Positions 53,525-64,000 of a DNA stretch of 64,000 nucleotides are shown here, piece by piece. Positions within the stretch are counted from its first letter, which is position 1. Every line of letters starts with the position of its first letter. Where the stretch lies: the NCBI GenBank assembly GCA_946811185.2, contig OX328097.1, positions 31,457,627 to 31,521,626 of the forward strand, written 5' to 3'. Both the position numbers and the translations under genes were made by a program. This DNA comes from Hippopus hippopus (lineage: Eukaryota > Mollusca > Bivalvia > Cardiida > Cardiidae). The notes beneath the pieces were generated by a model, which saw nothing but the letters and a program-made list of their open reading frames with translations, had not been told where the DNA came from and did not search any database.

Positions 53525-53823
53525 TTAACTCTTTACCACACGACAAAATTTTAGACTCAATCAAATCAAAAGCATTAGCATGCAACAACTAAAAATGTAC
53601 ATGTAGCTCAAAAGATGACTTTTGTCTGAGATAGATAGAAAACATAGTGGGAAAAGAAGGAAATGCTAATAACCAGCATTTTATCCTTTTCCCACAATGT
53701 TTTTAAAGCCTTCTTCTTCAGGGTTTTTAGAACTTTGGATTATTTGGTAAAAGGTTCATTTGTCTCATGCAAATGGTTCCAGTATGGACAGGTCTAAAAC
53801 TGTGTTGTCTGGTAAAGAGTTAA
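53525..53823. mobile_element. Family 1 element and a right-end fragment
   Basis: A - copy (53525-53758) with hairpin, followed by a + right end (to GTCTGGTAAAGAGTTAA at 53823). A + core fragment also lies at 53450-53520. Confidence 0.7.
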
Positions 53824-53940
53824 CTCTTACCACACAACTCCAATTTAACATTTTCAAGGTTTTTTTTTTTAAGGGTACATAATATACCTAAGAACTAAAT
53901 TAAATAATCATCATCATAATCAGTGTTATTTTACACATAA

Positions 53941-54041
53941 AGAGAGAAAAAGAAATAAAAGAGAGAGAAAAAGAGAGAAAAGAGAGAGAGAAAGAGAGAG
54001 GGAGGAGAAGGAAAAGAAGAAAGAATGAAAGAAAGAAAGAA
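53941..54041 (+). repeat. GA/GAAA-rich purine tract
   Basis: About 100 bases of AGAGAGAAA, GAAAGAAAG and similar, 0.47 kb upstream of the homeobox ATG. Confidence 0.85.
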
Positions 54042-54509
54042 TCTGAGTAATTCAATCAAGACGCTGAATGTCATGATTGATCAATCAAACACAAGTTTTC
54101 ACAGATTACAGATACTAATGCCAATTATGAGTAAACAATACCTGTAAGTTTTTACCAATCATTATACAAGCACTCCACAGTTTGTACATTTACAGTAATT
54201 ACTCAAGCATTTCATTAAGCATGCATCCATGATTTTCAGTCCCAACAACACTCCATCCAATCAAAATGATTGTCTTATGGAAATGTAATTGAATTAATTG
54301 TTACAAGATCACCTTGTATTGGTTGGTAGTACTTATATCAACTTTGACCCTTTCATTTATAATTTAATTGGTGTTTGTATATCAATTGCACAACAATAAA
54401 ACTTGTGAGGATATCAGGGGATTAGTGAATTAGATGAAAAAAATTGGACAGAGTTGATCTTAGATCTTTGTTACATTTAGAAGTGTGGAAGAAATTACAT
54501 TCACCCCAC

Positions 54510-56024
54510 ACAATGGAGGAAGTGAGTGAGTTGTGTTTGACCATTGAAGACAATGTCAACAATCTGGATGAACTTTACACATGTATAGAGAGTGACAGCA
54601 CAGACACTGGAAATGAGACCAGGCCACCTAGCTTGATGTCCTGGACTTTTTCTCCGATAACAGATGATCCTAGTTATATAAATAACCAGGATTTTTCCTT
54701 TGTAATTCCTGATCAGACATCTGATACCAATCCAATGGAAGAAAACAAGCCAATCACAGATTCAGTTCCAGAAAATTCAGCCAATCAGGAACCAAAATGC
54801 TCTACAGACTATAAAGAGCCTGTCAACTATAACCACCAGCCTAGTCAGCAAAGCCATGTAATGAAGCCAATCAGTGCACAGATAAACAATTACAGTGAGT
54901 ACATTTATCCAAATAACATTACATATCATCACTCTGTGAATATTCACAACTATGTAGGAAATTACTGCGCACCAATTTGGTGGGAAAATCAGCCATGTAA
55001 GATGTTGCAGAACGGGTATGACAAACCACCCACCCAATATCTACAAGTTATAGAACAGACATGCGATCCCATAGTTGGCATAGCCAGTCAGGGTACCGAG
55101 TTTATGCGATGTTCCACACCTGATTACTTGATGGCACTGAACTCACTGAATCAGCTAGATTCTCCACCCAGACCAAATCATTCAGCAGCCATGAACTTTC
55201 CATGTCCAAGCTATGATGATAGCTCTGTCAAAGAAGAAGAGAACAGCCCTAAACAAGACAGTGGCTACAATTCTGACTTGAATGTTTCGCCTGTAATACA
55301 GTATCAAGACCAGATCAAACTAAAACGTCACACATCCACTCCAAATACTTATCCAGTGTTTCATCTTGCTAACACCCAACCACATCAAAGTAATACTGCA
55401 ACAAACTGTCCATCAAAACTGATCTTCCAAAACTACAGACCAACAGTTTCAATGTGTCCAGATAACATGGAACCAGCAACAATCAAAGAAACCATCTACC
55501 AAGCTCTGCACAAAAAACTCCCAACCTATGATCAAGAAATGCAGCATACTTCATGTCAGGTTTCCCAGCCGAAGCAGAAATTGATAAGTGATAAGATACT
55601 CAGTGTGGCTGACTTTCAAGCAGCAAAGAGAAATGCAAACAAACAGAAACGTAAAGCAGAACATGTGATACAACAGACAGACACTTCTGACAATGCATCA
55701 AAAAAACGCCGCCATAATGAGCCACTAAACCAGAGAGCTCTTGAAGTCATGAACAACTGGTACATGAAAAACAAGGAAAATCCCTACCCAACAAAAGCTG
55801 AAAAGGACAAGATTGCTGCAGATGGGGGGATAACTCTAGCACAGGTAAAGTCTTGGTTTGCCAATAAAAGAAATCGAAGTAACAACACCCGTCCAAAGAA
55901 ACAGAAATTAGAGATGGAAGGTCGACTCATGGAAATATGTCACCAATTAGCAAGAGATGCATCAAAGCCCAGCAAAGATAATGCTTACTATATTCAACAA
56001 CTTTCCTCAATTATTCGTTCCTAA
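54510..56024 (+). CDS. Intronless TALE-class homeobox transcription factor
   Basis: 504 aa from ATG 54510 (context ACACAATGG, purine at -3 and G at +4); the same frame is open up to a stop at 54435 but has no earlier ATG. The first ~370 residues are acidic and rich in Asn, Gln, Ser, Pro and Thr, with no fold I recognise. Basic patches KQKRK and KKRRH precede a homeodomain at about residues 398-461: helix 1 ALEVMNNWYMKNK, the TALE loop ENPYPTKAEKDK (PYP signature of the three-residue extension), then recognition helix QVKSWFANKRNR with the invariant W, F, N and R. Position 50 is Ala, not the Ile or Gly usual in Meis or Pbx. No PBC, MEIS, IRO or TGIF companion domain is visible. It would act as a nuclear DNA-binding regulator. 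Lineage-specific TALE genes of spiralians (the SPILE group, early-cleavage regulators) are a plausible home, but that is inference. It lies opposite ERCC2. Confidence 0.9.
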   Translation, partial: TMEEVSELCLTIEDNVNNLDELYTCIESDSTDTGNETRPPSLMSWTFSPITDDPSYINNQDFSFVIPDQTSDTNPMEENKPITDSVPENSANQEPKCSTDYKEPVNYNHQPSQQSHVMKPISAQINNYSEYIYPNNITYHHSVNIHNYVGNYCAPIWWENQPCKMLQNGYDKPPTQYLQVIEQTCDPIVGIASQGTEFMRCSTPDYLMALNSLNQLDSPPRPNHSAAMNFPCPSYDDSSVKEEENSPKQDSGYNSDLNVSPVIQYQDQIKLKRHTSTPNTYPVFHLANTQPHQSNTATNCPSKLIFQNYRPTVSMCPDNMEPATIKETIYQALHKKLPTYDQEMQHTSCQVSQPKQKLISDKILSVADFQAAKRNANKQKRKAEHVIQQTDTSDNASKKRRHNEPLNQRALEVMNNWYMKNKENPYPTKAEKDKIAADGGITLAQVKSWFANKRNRSNNTRPKKQKLEMEGRLMEICHQLARDASKPSKDNAYYIQQLSSIIRS

Positions 56025-56276
56025 GATTGGAGGTTAAGAGAGTTTGGGAAGTCATCAAATTCTCAAATCATAATTTTTTCACTGGAACCCATGTTGTTGG
56101 TAGTCATTATAACTGTCTTGATTAGATAATTCTATTTAGTATCTACATCATAGTTTCAGAGAAGAACCAAAGAAATTGTAATTTTTCTTTTCGAACCTCG
56201 AACTGCTTCCGCGATCTAAACCTCTGTACTACGAGTTAAAAAGTTTCACCATGTAAACTTAAAATTGGCATTTTAG

Positions 56277-56507
56277 TTAAAACCCTTTACCAAACAATCC
56301 CTGGTTTTTACAACCCAGAGGAAGAAGCCTTCTGAAAACATTGTGGGAAAAGGAGAAAATGCTGGTAACCAGCATTTTCTCCTTTTCCCACAATGTTTTC
56401 TATTCTTCTAAAGTCAAGTTTCAGTCGATAAGTCACATTTATTTTGTCGTCTGCAAATGCTTTCAATTTGGGCAAGTCTAAAGTTTTGTCATTTGGTAAA
56501 GAGTTAA
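56277..56507 (+). mobile_element. Family 1 element just 3' of the homeobox gene
   Basis: CCCTTTACCAAACAATCCC to CATTTGGTAAAGAGTTAA, near-perfect hairpin. Confidence 0.85.
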
Positions 56508-56592
56508 GGCAAACAGACAGTGACTTACATGTGGACACCCAGGTGCTTAATAGTGCTACTTTTTGTTTCTTCTTTCTTGTAAAATATAAACA

Positions 56593-56842
56593 AGCCATGC
56601 TCTGCCAAAAGAGGTTTTATGCATCTCTGTGATGCATTATATCAAGCAAGTCATAGAATTATGGATCCATAAAATCCATTTGTCTAACAGTGATCATGAG
56701 GTAGTATGGTTCTAGGCCATCTGGAAAATTTACATACAGCAAATATATACAACCCATGTCAGCCTGCGCGGACTGCGCAGGCTGACATCGGTCGATACTT
56801 TTTGAAATGCACCAAAGCCCCTTTTCAAAGGGCATGGCTCAA
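56593..56842 (+). mobile_element. Family 2 element 3' of the homeobox gene
   Basis: AAGCCATGCTCTGCC to GGGCATGGCTCA with perfect core CAGCCTGCGCGGACTGCGCA. Confidence 0.82.
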
Positions 56843-57557
56843 TGTTTTTGTTGCCTTTGTAAATACTGTAAGTACAACTTATTTTGTGTTACACTAGCTA
56901 GACAGATTGTCAAAGCTAAAGAGTCTTCTTACTTCAATGTTAAAATAATAAACTTTTTTTGGTGGTGTAAATCTAAGATCAGACTGAACAGAATGTATAG
57001 ACTGATCCTGAATCTACAGTATCTATTTTGTCCTTCATTTGCATCTTATTTATTTCTTTTGTAGCAAACAATTTTAATCCTAAAGATTAAAGTACTAATA
57101 GTATGGTGCAATATGTAAAAGATTTCATGTGATTTCATTTTCATGTTCCTTTCATGTCAGTGCAATATTTCATTAAATCATTTCCACATCAAACCAGTCC
57201 AGGACAAGCCACTGACTGCCTTTACTGCTGAGGTTAGCCTTAGGCACTTGTGTCGATAGAAAAGATCAACTCTTAACAATCTGTAGTTTTAATTGAAGAA
57301 GGCTTTTAAAAACATTGTAGGAAGAGGGGAAAATATTGGTAACCAGCATTTCTTCCTTTATCTGAGTCATGTTTACTGCACTGTTTTGAAATGCTCTTGA
57401 TTTGAACTTGTTCCTATTCCTAGAATGTTTTCTACCTTCCAAGAGACAGCTGGGTCATGTTTACTACGTCGTATGTCACTCTAAATCTGGACAAGTCTAA
57501 AATTTTTCTGCCGGGTAAAGAGTTCTAATACCAGTTTTAATGAAATACAAACAGAAC

Positions 57558-57784
57558 TTTACCCTTTACCAAACAACAAACTTTGAGACTTGTCAAAACT
57601 GAATGCATTTGCAGACTACGAAGTAACTGTGACTCAAAAAATAAAAACTTTTTGTTTGAAGGAAAGAAAACCTTGTGGGAAAATAAGAAAATGCTGCTTA
57701 CCACCATTTTCTCTTTTACCCACGTTTTCAAAACTTTTTTCCAGAGGGTCGTTAAAACTTGGGATTGTTTTGTACAGGTAAACT
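57558..57784 (-). mobile_element. Family 1 element
   Basis: CCCTTTACCAAACAAC to GTTTTGTACAGGTAAAC; an older + copy is recognisable at about 57285-57525. Confidence 0.7.
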
Positions 57785-58054
57785 ACAATGTCCACATAAG
57801 CACTGTGAGCTGCCTTCTGCATTTTTATCATAAAGGTTGTTTGAAAATGCACCATGGATCAAATCTCGGTTTCTTGTGTGTAGGAGCAAGTCCAGATATT
57901 ATTCTGATTTTAAATTAAGCCAGTCAATTGGCAAGTCTTTAAACATAAAAAAAAGAATAAAATCTAGTGTTGTTGGTTTATACCGAATAATATTTAATCT
58001 GAACATTATCATCAACTACTTGATGTCATGTACCTTCATCCTTAGAGTGCAATA

Positions 58055-58508
58055 TTAACCATATACCACACTATCCCGAGTTTTGAAGGCCATGATGAAG
58101 AGAGCCATTTAACTCTTTACCAAACGACAAAATTTTGGACTAGTCCAAATTGAAAGCATTTGCAGACGACAACATAAATGTGAATCAAATTGAATTTTGA
58201 ACTGGAAAGAGTAGAAAACATTGTGGGAAAAGGAGAAAATGCTGGTTACCAGCATTTTCTCCTTTTCCCACAATGTTTTCAAAGGCTTTCTTTTTCAGGG
58301 TCGTTAAAAGTCGGGATTGTGTGGTAAAGAGTTAAAAAAAGATTAGGGGGAAAAGGAGAAAATGCCGGTAACAAGCACTTTCTTCTTTTCCCACAGTGTT
58401 TTATACCCTATTACAGACACATTCCGTCATTTAAGCCATATTTAACTTATCGTCTGCAAATGCTTTCAATTTGGACAAGTCTACATCTCATTCATATGGT
58501 AAAAAGTT
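58055..58508 (+). mobile_element. Family 1 element interrupted by another copy
   Basis: The left end (TTAACCATATACCACAC...GAGAGCCAT) stops at TTAA 58109 and resumes at 58335 (AAAAAGATTAGGGGGAAAAG...), with the - copy 58109-58334 between. Confidence 0.85.
58109..58334 (-). mobile_element. Young family 1 element nested in another copy
   Basis: TTAACTCTTTACCAAACGAC to GTGTGGTAAAGAGTTAA with a perfect hairpin. Removing it and one TTAA restores the outer element, which defines TTAA as the target duplication. Confidence 0.9.
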
Positions 58509-58825
58509 GATAATTATACTGTTTCAGTCTAAAAAGGTGTTATAGGGTGAAAAGAAATCCTGTGATATTTATTCTTAATTTTTGACAATCATTTCATTCT
58601 TTGTCCCATTACTGTACAAGCTACATTTGGATTTTGTTGTTTTCAAATGGAATTTCATGGAATGGATTTAATGTGGCAATTTTAGTTCACTATCATAGTA
58701 TTATTACAGTCACAATATCAGGGCGGTAATTTTTTTGTGAAGGATATCCGAGCGTGAAGATCAAAGATCAGACAGTATATAAGATGATCTGATCTTCACC
58801 TGCACTTTCTGCAAAAAGATACTGT

Positions 58826-59335
58826 TTAACTCTTTACCACACAATCCCGACTTTTAACGACCCTGAAAAAGAAAGCTTTTGAAAACATTGTAGGAAAAGG
58901 AGAAAATGCTGGTAACCAGCATTTTGTCCTTTTCCCACCCTTCCCAAGTCAAATTTCAATTTTTGAGTCACATTTATTTTGTCGTCTGCAAAAGCTTTCA
59001 ATTTGGACTAGTCAAAAATTTTGTCATTTTGGTAAAGAGTTAAATCATTTGACACACATGTAAAAAATTTCACACCATGGAGAAATAAGCTTTTAAAAAC
59101 AATGAGGGAGGAAAAAACAGTACTTCTTTATTCTACACTGTTTTCCTTATTGCTACTTAATCCTCTACCAAATAATCTATGTTCTAACAAGCCTGAGGAA
59201 GGAGGCATTTGAAAACATTGTGGGAAAAGGAGAACATTTTGGCAAGCAGTTTTCTCCTTTTCCCACTATGTTTTCTGCTCTATGACAGCATAATTCTTGA
59301 TTTGATAAGTATACATCACATCTTTGTTTCCTTTT
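58826..59335 (+). mobile_element. Two family 1 elements
   Basis: 58826-59043 has TTAA at both ends and a shortened right arm; 59157-59335 has a left end at TTAATCCTCTACC and a decayed right end. Confidence 0.75.
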
Positions 59336-60043
59336 GAATGCTACATGTAAGTACTGAGCTTTTATTAGTGTAAAATAAGTCTATTTTTTCTCATAACTGT
59401 TCCTTACAAATGTATCTTTTGATAACAGACTACTTTTTTTCTAGTGAACAATATGGAAAAAGGTGCAACTAGCCAACTATTTTTCCATTTCCCACACTCT
59501 TACAATGATAAACATTCCTTTCCTTCAAGTATGCCCTTTTGTGTCCTTTTTAATGGTTTTGGGTAAGTTTAAAACTAGCCTGTACAGGAATGGTCTAATT
59601 CTCTACCTGCTAAAACAAGTCTGCATCGAACATCAAAAAATCTCTGTTAAATCAGATAATTGAGTACGATTATGGTAACTTAAACCATGTAAAAACATGA
59701 TGGCAAAAGAAGAAAATGTTTGCAGTGACTGATTTCTTCTTTTGTCATAATGTTTTCCACGGTGGCTTGTTGTTCGTTAAAAAAAAAATTCATTTGCAGG
59801 AGGCAATGAGTTACGAAAAGGGATATTTGTAAATCTGTTTTACAGTACTTTGTCAGCAAGATGACATTAGTTATTTTTGTCCATTATATTTTCAGATTTT
59901 TTTTAAACAGTTGATTTTGGATCTTGTTTGATAGATTAGCAACACATTGTTTTTTGTGATACTAGTGTCTTTCATTTTGTTTATACAATGCAAACATTAA
60001 ATATGTTCTGTAACAGACTAGTGACCTATCTTTTTCTCCCCCT

Positions 60044-60266
60044 TTAAACCCATTACCACATAATCCCAACTTTTAACGACCAAGAGAAAGAGGCCTTTTG
60101 AAAACATTGTGGGAAAAGGAGAAAATGCTGGTAACCAGCATTTTCTCCTTTTCCCACAATGTTTTCTACTCTACAAATCTTAATTTTTCAGTCACATTTA
60201 CTTTGTTGTTTGCAAATGCTTTCAATTTCGACAAGTCTAAAATTTTGTCATTTGGTAAAGAGTTAA
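60044..60266 (+). mobile_element. Family 1 element with perfect hairpin
   Basis: TTAAACCCATTACCACATAATC to TTTGGTAAAGAGTTAA. The two 33-base arms flank GGTAACC without a mismatch. Confidence 0.88.
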
Positions 60267-60332
60267 GTTTTTTGACAATTTTTGACATGTCAATATTGAA
60301 GGCATAATTTATGAAGATAGCAGACTAAATTT

Positions 60333-60720
60333 GGCCCTATACCAAATAACAAGATTTTAGAGGTGTCCAAATTGAAAACACTGGCAGACGACAAATTTAA
60401 TTTTATTCATATGATGTGGCTGACCTTTGGAAGGGTAGACAACATTGTGAGAGAAGGAGAAAATGCTGCTTTATAGCATTTTCTTCTTTTCTCAACAATG
60501 TTTTCATAAGATTCCTTTCTATTGGTCATAAAATACGGGATTGAGCCCTTTATGAGACAACAAAATGTTTCTCTTGTCCATTTTGAAAGCATTGGCTCAC
60601 ATGATTTTATTTGTCTTTGAAAAGGTTGAAAACATGGAAGCAAGAGGAGAAAATCCTGGTAATCTTCCTATTCCACCAAATTTTCAAAAGCTTGCCTTTC
60701 TGAGAGTTCTTTTTCTCTAC
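60333..60720 (-). mobile_element. Two old family 1 elements in tandem
   Basis: 60333-60545 and about 60546-60720, the latter with a reduced core (GAGGAGAAAATCCTGGTAA). Confidence 0.6.
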
Positions 60721-60827
60721 CCTTGCCTTGCATAACTACAAAGTTATACAAGTGGAGAAAAAGCAACTTCCATGTGATGAAAATAATGGCCCATTATCAC
60801 AAAAATAACGTTTCAACATGCTGCCCT

Positions 60828-61296
60828 TAACTCTTTACCAAACAACAAAATTTTAGACTGGTCCAAATTGAAAGCACTTGCAGATGACAAACGTAACTCA
60901 AAAATTGAGATTTGTTTCCAGCAGGGTAGAAAACATTATGGGAAGAGGAGAAAATGCTGGTTGCCAGTATTTTCTCCTTTTCCCACAATGTTTTCACAAG
61001 TCTTTTATCTCATGGCCGTAAAAACCAGGGATTGTTTTGGTAAAGGGTTAAGAAGAATGCAACAATGAGAAAGGACTTAACCCTTTACCACACAATCCCA
61101 AGTTTTAACAACTTTGAGGAAAGCTTTTATAAAACATTGTGGGAAAAGGAGAAAATGCTGGTAACCAGCATTTCTCCTTTTCCCGACCAGTTTTTAGCCT
61201 TTCAATGACAAACCTCACCATTTCAGCAACATCTGTCTTCTGCACATGCTCTCAGTTTGGACAAGTCCAAAGTTGTCTTGTTTGGTAAAGAGTTAA
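60828..61296. mobile_element. Two family 1 elements, opposite orientation, TTAA at all four ends
   Basis: 60828-61051 (-) and 61077-61296 (+), 25 bases apart. Confidence 0.85.
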
Positions 61297-61444
61297 ACAT
61301 GTCATTGCTCCTTTCCCCCCTTTTAATTTCTTCATGCATCAAAGTTTTGCCTGTCAGCTCAGTATACAGGCTAAGTTCTTTACCTGGCAATAGTTTTTTT
61401 TTTTTAATAAGAAATGCATTTGTAGACAGCAAATTAAATGTAGC

Positions 61445-61695
61445 TTAATCCTTTACCAAACAATTGAACCAAACACATTTTAGAGACCTTGAGAAAGAAG
61501 TCTTTTAAAAGCATTGTGGGAAATGGACAAAATGCTGGTAACCAGCATTTTCTCCTTTTTCCACAATGTTTTCTACCCTTATGAAAAAAGATTTCAACCC
61601 TTATGAAAACAAATTTTCAATCAAATTCATTTTGTCACCTGCAGGTGCTTTTAATTTGGACAAATCCAAAATTGTTTCATATGGTTAAGAGTTAA
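61445..61695 (+). mobile_element. Family 1 element
   Basis: TTAATCCTTTACCAAAC to ATATGGTTAAGAGTTAA; a short internal duplication (ACCCTTATGAAAA) follows the hairpin. Confidence 0.78.
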
Positions 61696-61699
61696 ATGA

Positions 61700-62080
61700 C
61701 AGATTTGTCTGAATGGGTAGAGTGTGAAATAGAGAAATGTAATGTCTTGTTCCCCCAACATTTTTTCAAAAATGTTCTTCCTCAGAACTTGAGATCATTT
61801 TATACAGGGTTAACACACACATAATCTAATACATGGGACATTCCCCTTTTCCATCACTGTTTTGCACCCTTTCAAACATGAATCCCATCATATGTAAATG
61901 TCATATGTAAATGCTTTTAGTCTGCAATTTTGTTGTCTGGTAAAGATTTTAACCTTTTAGCAAATGATCCCGCAGTTTAATGACACAAGGAGGGAAATTT
62001 CGAAAGCATTGTAGGAAATGAAGAAAAAGTTGATAACAAATATTTCTTCTTTTCAGACTTTGTTTTCTGACTTTCAAAGA
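61700..62080. mobile_element. Remnants of family 1 elements
   Basis: A - right half (about 61710-61812), a + right half (about 61815-61952) and a diverged + left half (from about 61952). Confidence 0.5.
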
Positions 62081-62248
62081 CAATTCATTTGAACTCTCAA
62101 ATATTGTGAAAATTAAGTAACAATTTTAAGTAGGCAAACTGAATAACAATAGAGAACATCATGTGAAAGGAATCTTTCCAAAATGTTTTAAAAACCTTCC
62201 TAATGCAGAGCCATTAAAAGTCTGAAAAAAAGTTTTCAAGGTTTTTCT

Positions 62249-62480
62249 CTTATCCTTTAGCAAACAATCCCATGTTTTAACAACCTTAAAGATGAAGCCT
62301 TATGAAAACATAGTGGGAATTGGAGAATACGCCAGTAACCAGTATTTTCTCCTTTTCCCAAATCTTTTTTCTACCTTTTCAAAGAAAAAAAATCATCTTT
62401 TGACCTACTTTCAATATGTCATCTGCAAAATACTCAAAATTTGGACAAGTTTACAATTTTGTGGTTTGGTAAAGAGTTAA
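62249..62480 (+). mobile_element. Family 1 element
   Basis: CCTTTAGCAAACAATCCC to GGTTTGGTAAAGAGTTAA; core loop CGCCAGTAACCAGT. Confidence 0.75.
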
Positions 62481-62734
62481 GAAATTAGCAAATCTATACT
62501 GTAAGTCTCCATGTTTCTCAATATTTAGGCACATGTCTTTTTTAAAGGGAACAGGCGTAAACATCCACTTCTTATTTCTAATGTATTCTGTCCTATTGAA
62601 TGTGTTTCTTTTTAAAACATGGCTAATTACGAGTGGAAGGTTACAGTTCTCATTCCTTGTGTAAAAAGTGTATGATGAAATATCTAGATACAGACAGACT
62701 CATCATAATTATCTATTATTTTTCCTGTGAAATA

Positions 62735-62990
62735 CTTTACCATACCTAAAAATGTTGGACTAGTCTAAATTGAAAGCGTTCACAGACAACAAATAACATG
62801 TTGCTTAAATGATGAGATGAGAGGACGCTAAGGAACTGGACATCTGAAAACATTTATATTTTCTAACCTTTCAGAAACAAATCCGATCAATTGAGTAACA
62901 TTTTAGTTGTCATCTGCAAATGCCTTCAATTTGGACAAGTGTAAAATATTGTCGCTTGGTATTGGGTCAAAGTAGACTCTGGCCACATGA
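62735..62990. mobile_element. Family 1 remnants
   Basis: A - left end (TACTTTACCATACC..GGACTAGTCTAAATTG) and a + right end (CTTTCAGAAACAAATCC..TCGCTTGGTATTGGG) without a hairpin. Confidence 0.5.
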
Positions 62991-63219
62991 GATTTATTTA
63001 GGTCAAAGAGGACAATCAGCATCTTGCACAAGTGAAGGATTGTAAAGTGTATAATAATTCATTTTTCTGTGATATTTGATGTTAATAATCGATCATTTTT
63101 AAGTTTATATGTCCTAAGAGTGCAATAGTGGTCAATAATGATTACGAACATAATCTAATCTCATCAATTTTTTTTACATGTATTTGTTTAAACTTAAACC
63201 TATAACTCTGCAACTTGCA
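62991..63219. other. No ERCC2 exon seen
   Basis: Together with the other element-free gaps between 52.6 and 64 kb, this was checked by eye for the missing upstream XPD exons without success. Confidence 0.4.
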
Positions 63220-63625
63220 AGCAAAACAAGATAGGTCCAAATTGAAAGCATTTGCAGAAGACAAGGTAGGTCAAATGATGGAATTTGTCTCTGATAGAGT
63301 AGAAAGTATAAGTATTTTGAGACAAGGAGAAAATGCTGGTAACTTTTTCCCGCAAGCGTTCAAAGGCAAAAAGGCCTCTTCCTCAGGTCCAAAAAACTTG
63401 GGATTGTGTGGTAAAGGATAAGATGTGGAAAATATTTCAACTTATCCAATTGGCAAAAAACATATCAAATGTTGATCGAATGATTAGATTTGTCTTTAAA
63501 CTTGTAGAAAACACTGTGGGAAAAGGAGAAAATGCTGGTTAATAGCATTTTCTATTTTTTCTACCCTGTTTCACATTCAGATACTTTCCTATAATTAAAA
63601 CTCTGGATTGTTTGGTGTGGGATCA
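63220..63625 (-). mobile_element. Two family 1 elements in tandem near the window end
   Basis: 63220-63420 and 63421-63625; the second keeps a partial hairpin (GAGAAAATGCTGGTTAATAGC). Confidence 0.65.
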
Positions 63626-64000
63626 AAAAACACTTTTCAACCTCAGGCCAACTCTTTTTTCAAGTTTTAATGGGACATTTGAAAATAATGTGACAAAGAG
63701 GAGAAAATTAATGGTATCAATCAATTCATAAATTACAATACATGTACTTCACTGTCTTGTCTCAATTTCCATTTTACTAGTGCTATTTTCTTTCATCTGT
63801 CAATTGTATATACATGTGTAGATCTACATAAATGTATGTTTCATCATATTTACATGTATATGGATACTTGTATGTGATAAATTGTCTTTTCTTTGTTCTA
63901 TAGTTCATTACTTTTGATAACAGCACAATGTACAAATCTCACACTTAGCAAATAAAATCATTTTTATACTGTAATGAAATTTGTCTTTCTTTTTTCATGT

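Noticed and set aside
54444..54509. Start of the homeobox protein at the upstream edge of the open frame
   Set aside because: That position is TTG; the first ATG in frame is 54510 and has a good start context.

Overview
This is AT-rich animal nuclear DNA: genes with GT-AG introns, a very high load of short hairpin transposable elements, tRNA-derived SINEs and long microsatellites. The protein-level similarity of the exons and the repeat types (for example the TTAGCTCACCTGAGC element at about 35.03 kb and hairpins built on a CAGCCTGCGC core) point to a mollusc, most likely a heterodont bivalve. That assignment is inference from repeats I recognise; no species was established.

Layout. 1-27.1 kb: no gene recognised. 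It holds hairpin elements, SINEs, a compound tetranucleotide microsatellite (6.54-6.86 kb), a striking 623-bp element made of 22 copies of an alternating purine/pyrimidine palindrome (15.09-15.71 kb), and a 5'-truncated, broken LINE with a duplicated 3' tail (21.30-24.08 kb). 27.2-37.4 kb: a complete five-exon two-pore-domain potassium channel gene on the + strand (377 aa), with both selectivity filters readable and exact splice phases. 39.7-40.75 kb: a single-exon class A GPCR on the - strand (348 aa), probably with a spliced 5' UTR. 45.4-52.6 kb: the last six exons of ERCC2/XPD (TFIIH helicase) on the - strand, 205 codons plus stop; the 5' exons were not found and probably lie beyond 64 kb. 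54.5-56.0 kb: an intronless TALE homeobox gene on the + strand (504 aa), apparently nested in, or just 5' of, the ERCC2 transcription unit on the opposite strand.

Repeats. About 55 copies of one ~220-bp element dominate the window, and its density rises steeply after 41 kb. It ends in CCCTTTACCA / TGGTAAAGRG, sits between TTAA sites and has a ~66-bp central palindrome, so it looks like a piggyBac-type MITE. A copy at 58.11-58.33 kb interrupts another copy exactly at a TTAA, which shows mobility directly. Three further hairpin families are called here family 2 (~260 bp, TGAGCCATGCTCTG ends, CAGCCTGCGC core), family 3 (AGTGTAGATC core, AACCCTTA ends) and family 4 (~260 bp, CCTGCAACACGC ends, the same CAGCCTGCGC core). 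Family 1 below means the TTAA element; its + orientation is the one reading ...TTTGGACAAGTC... near the right end.

The genes do not form an operon or a known functional cluster; they are unrelated neighbours. The main biological interest is in the Z-DNA-prone palindrome array, the TTAA hairpin family and its self-nesting, the intronless homeobox gene opposite a repair helicase, and the ERCC2 stop codon lying inside a minisatellite.
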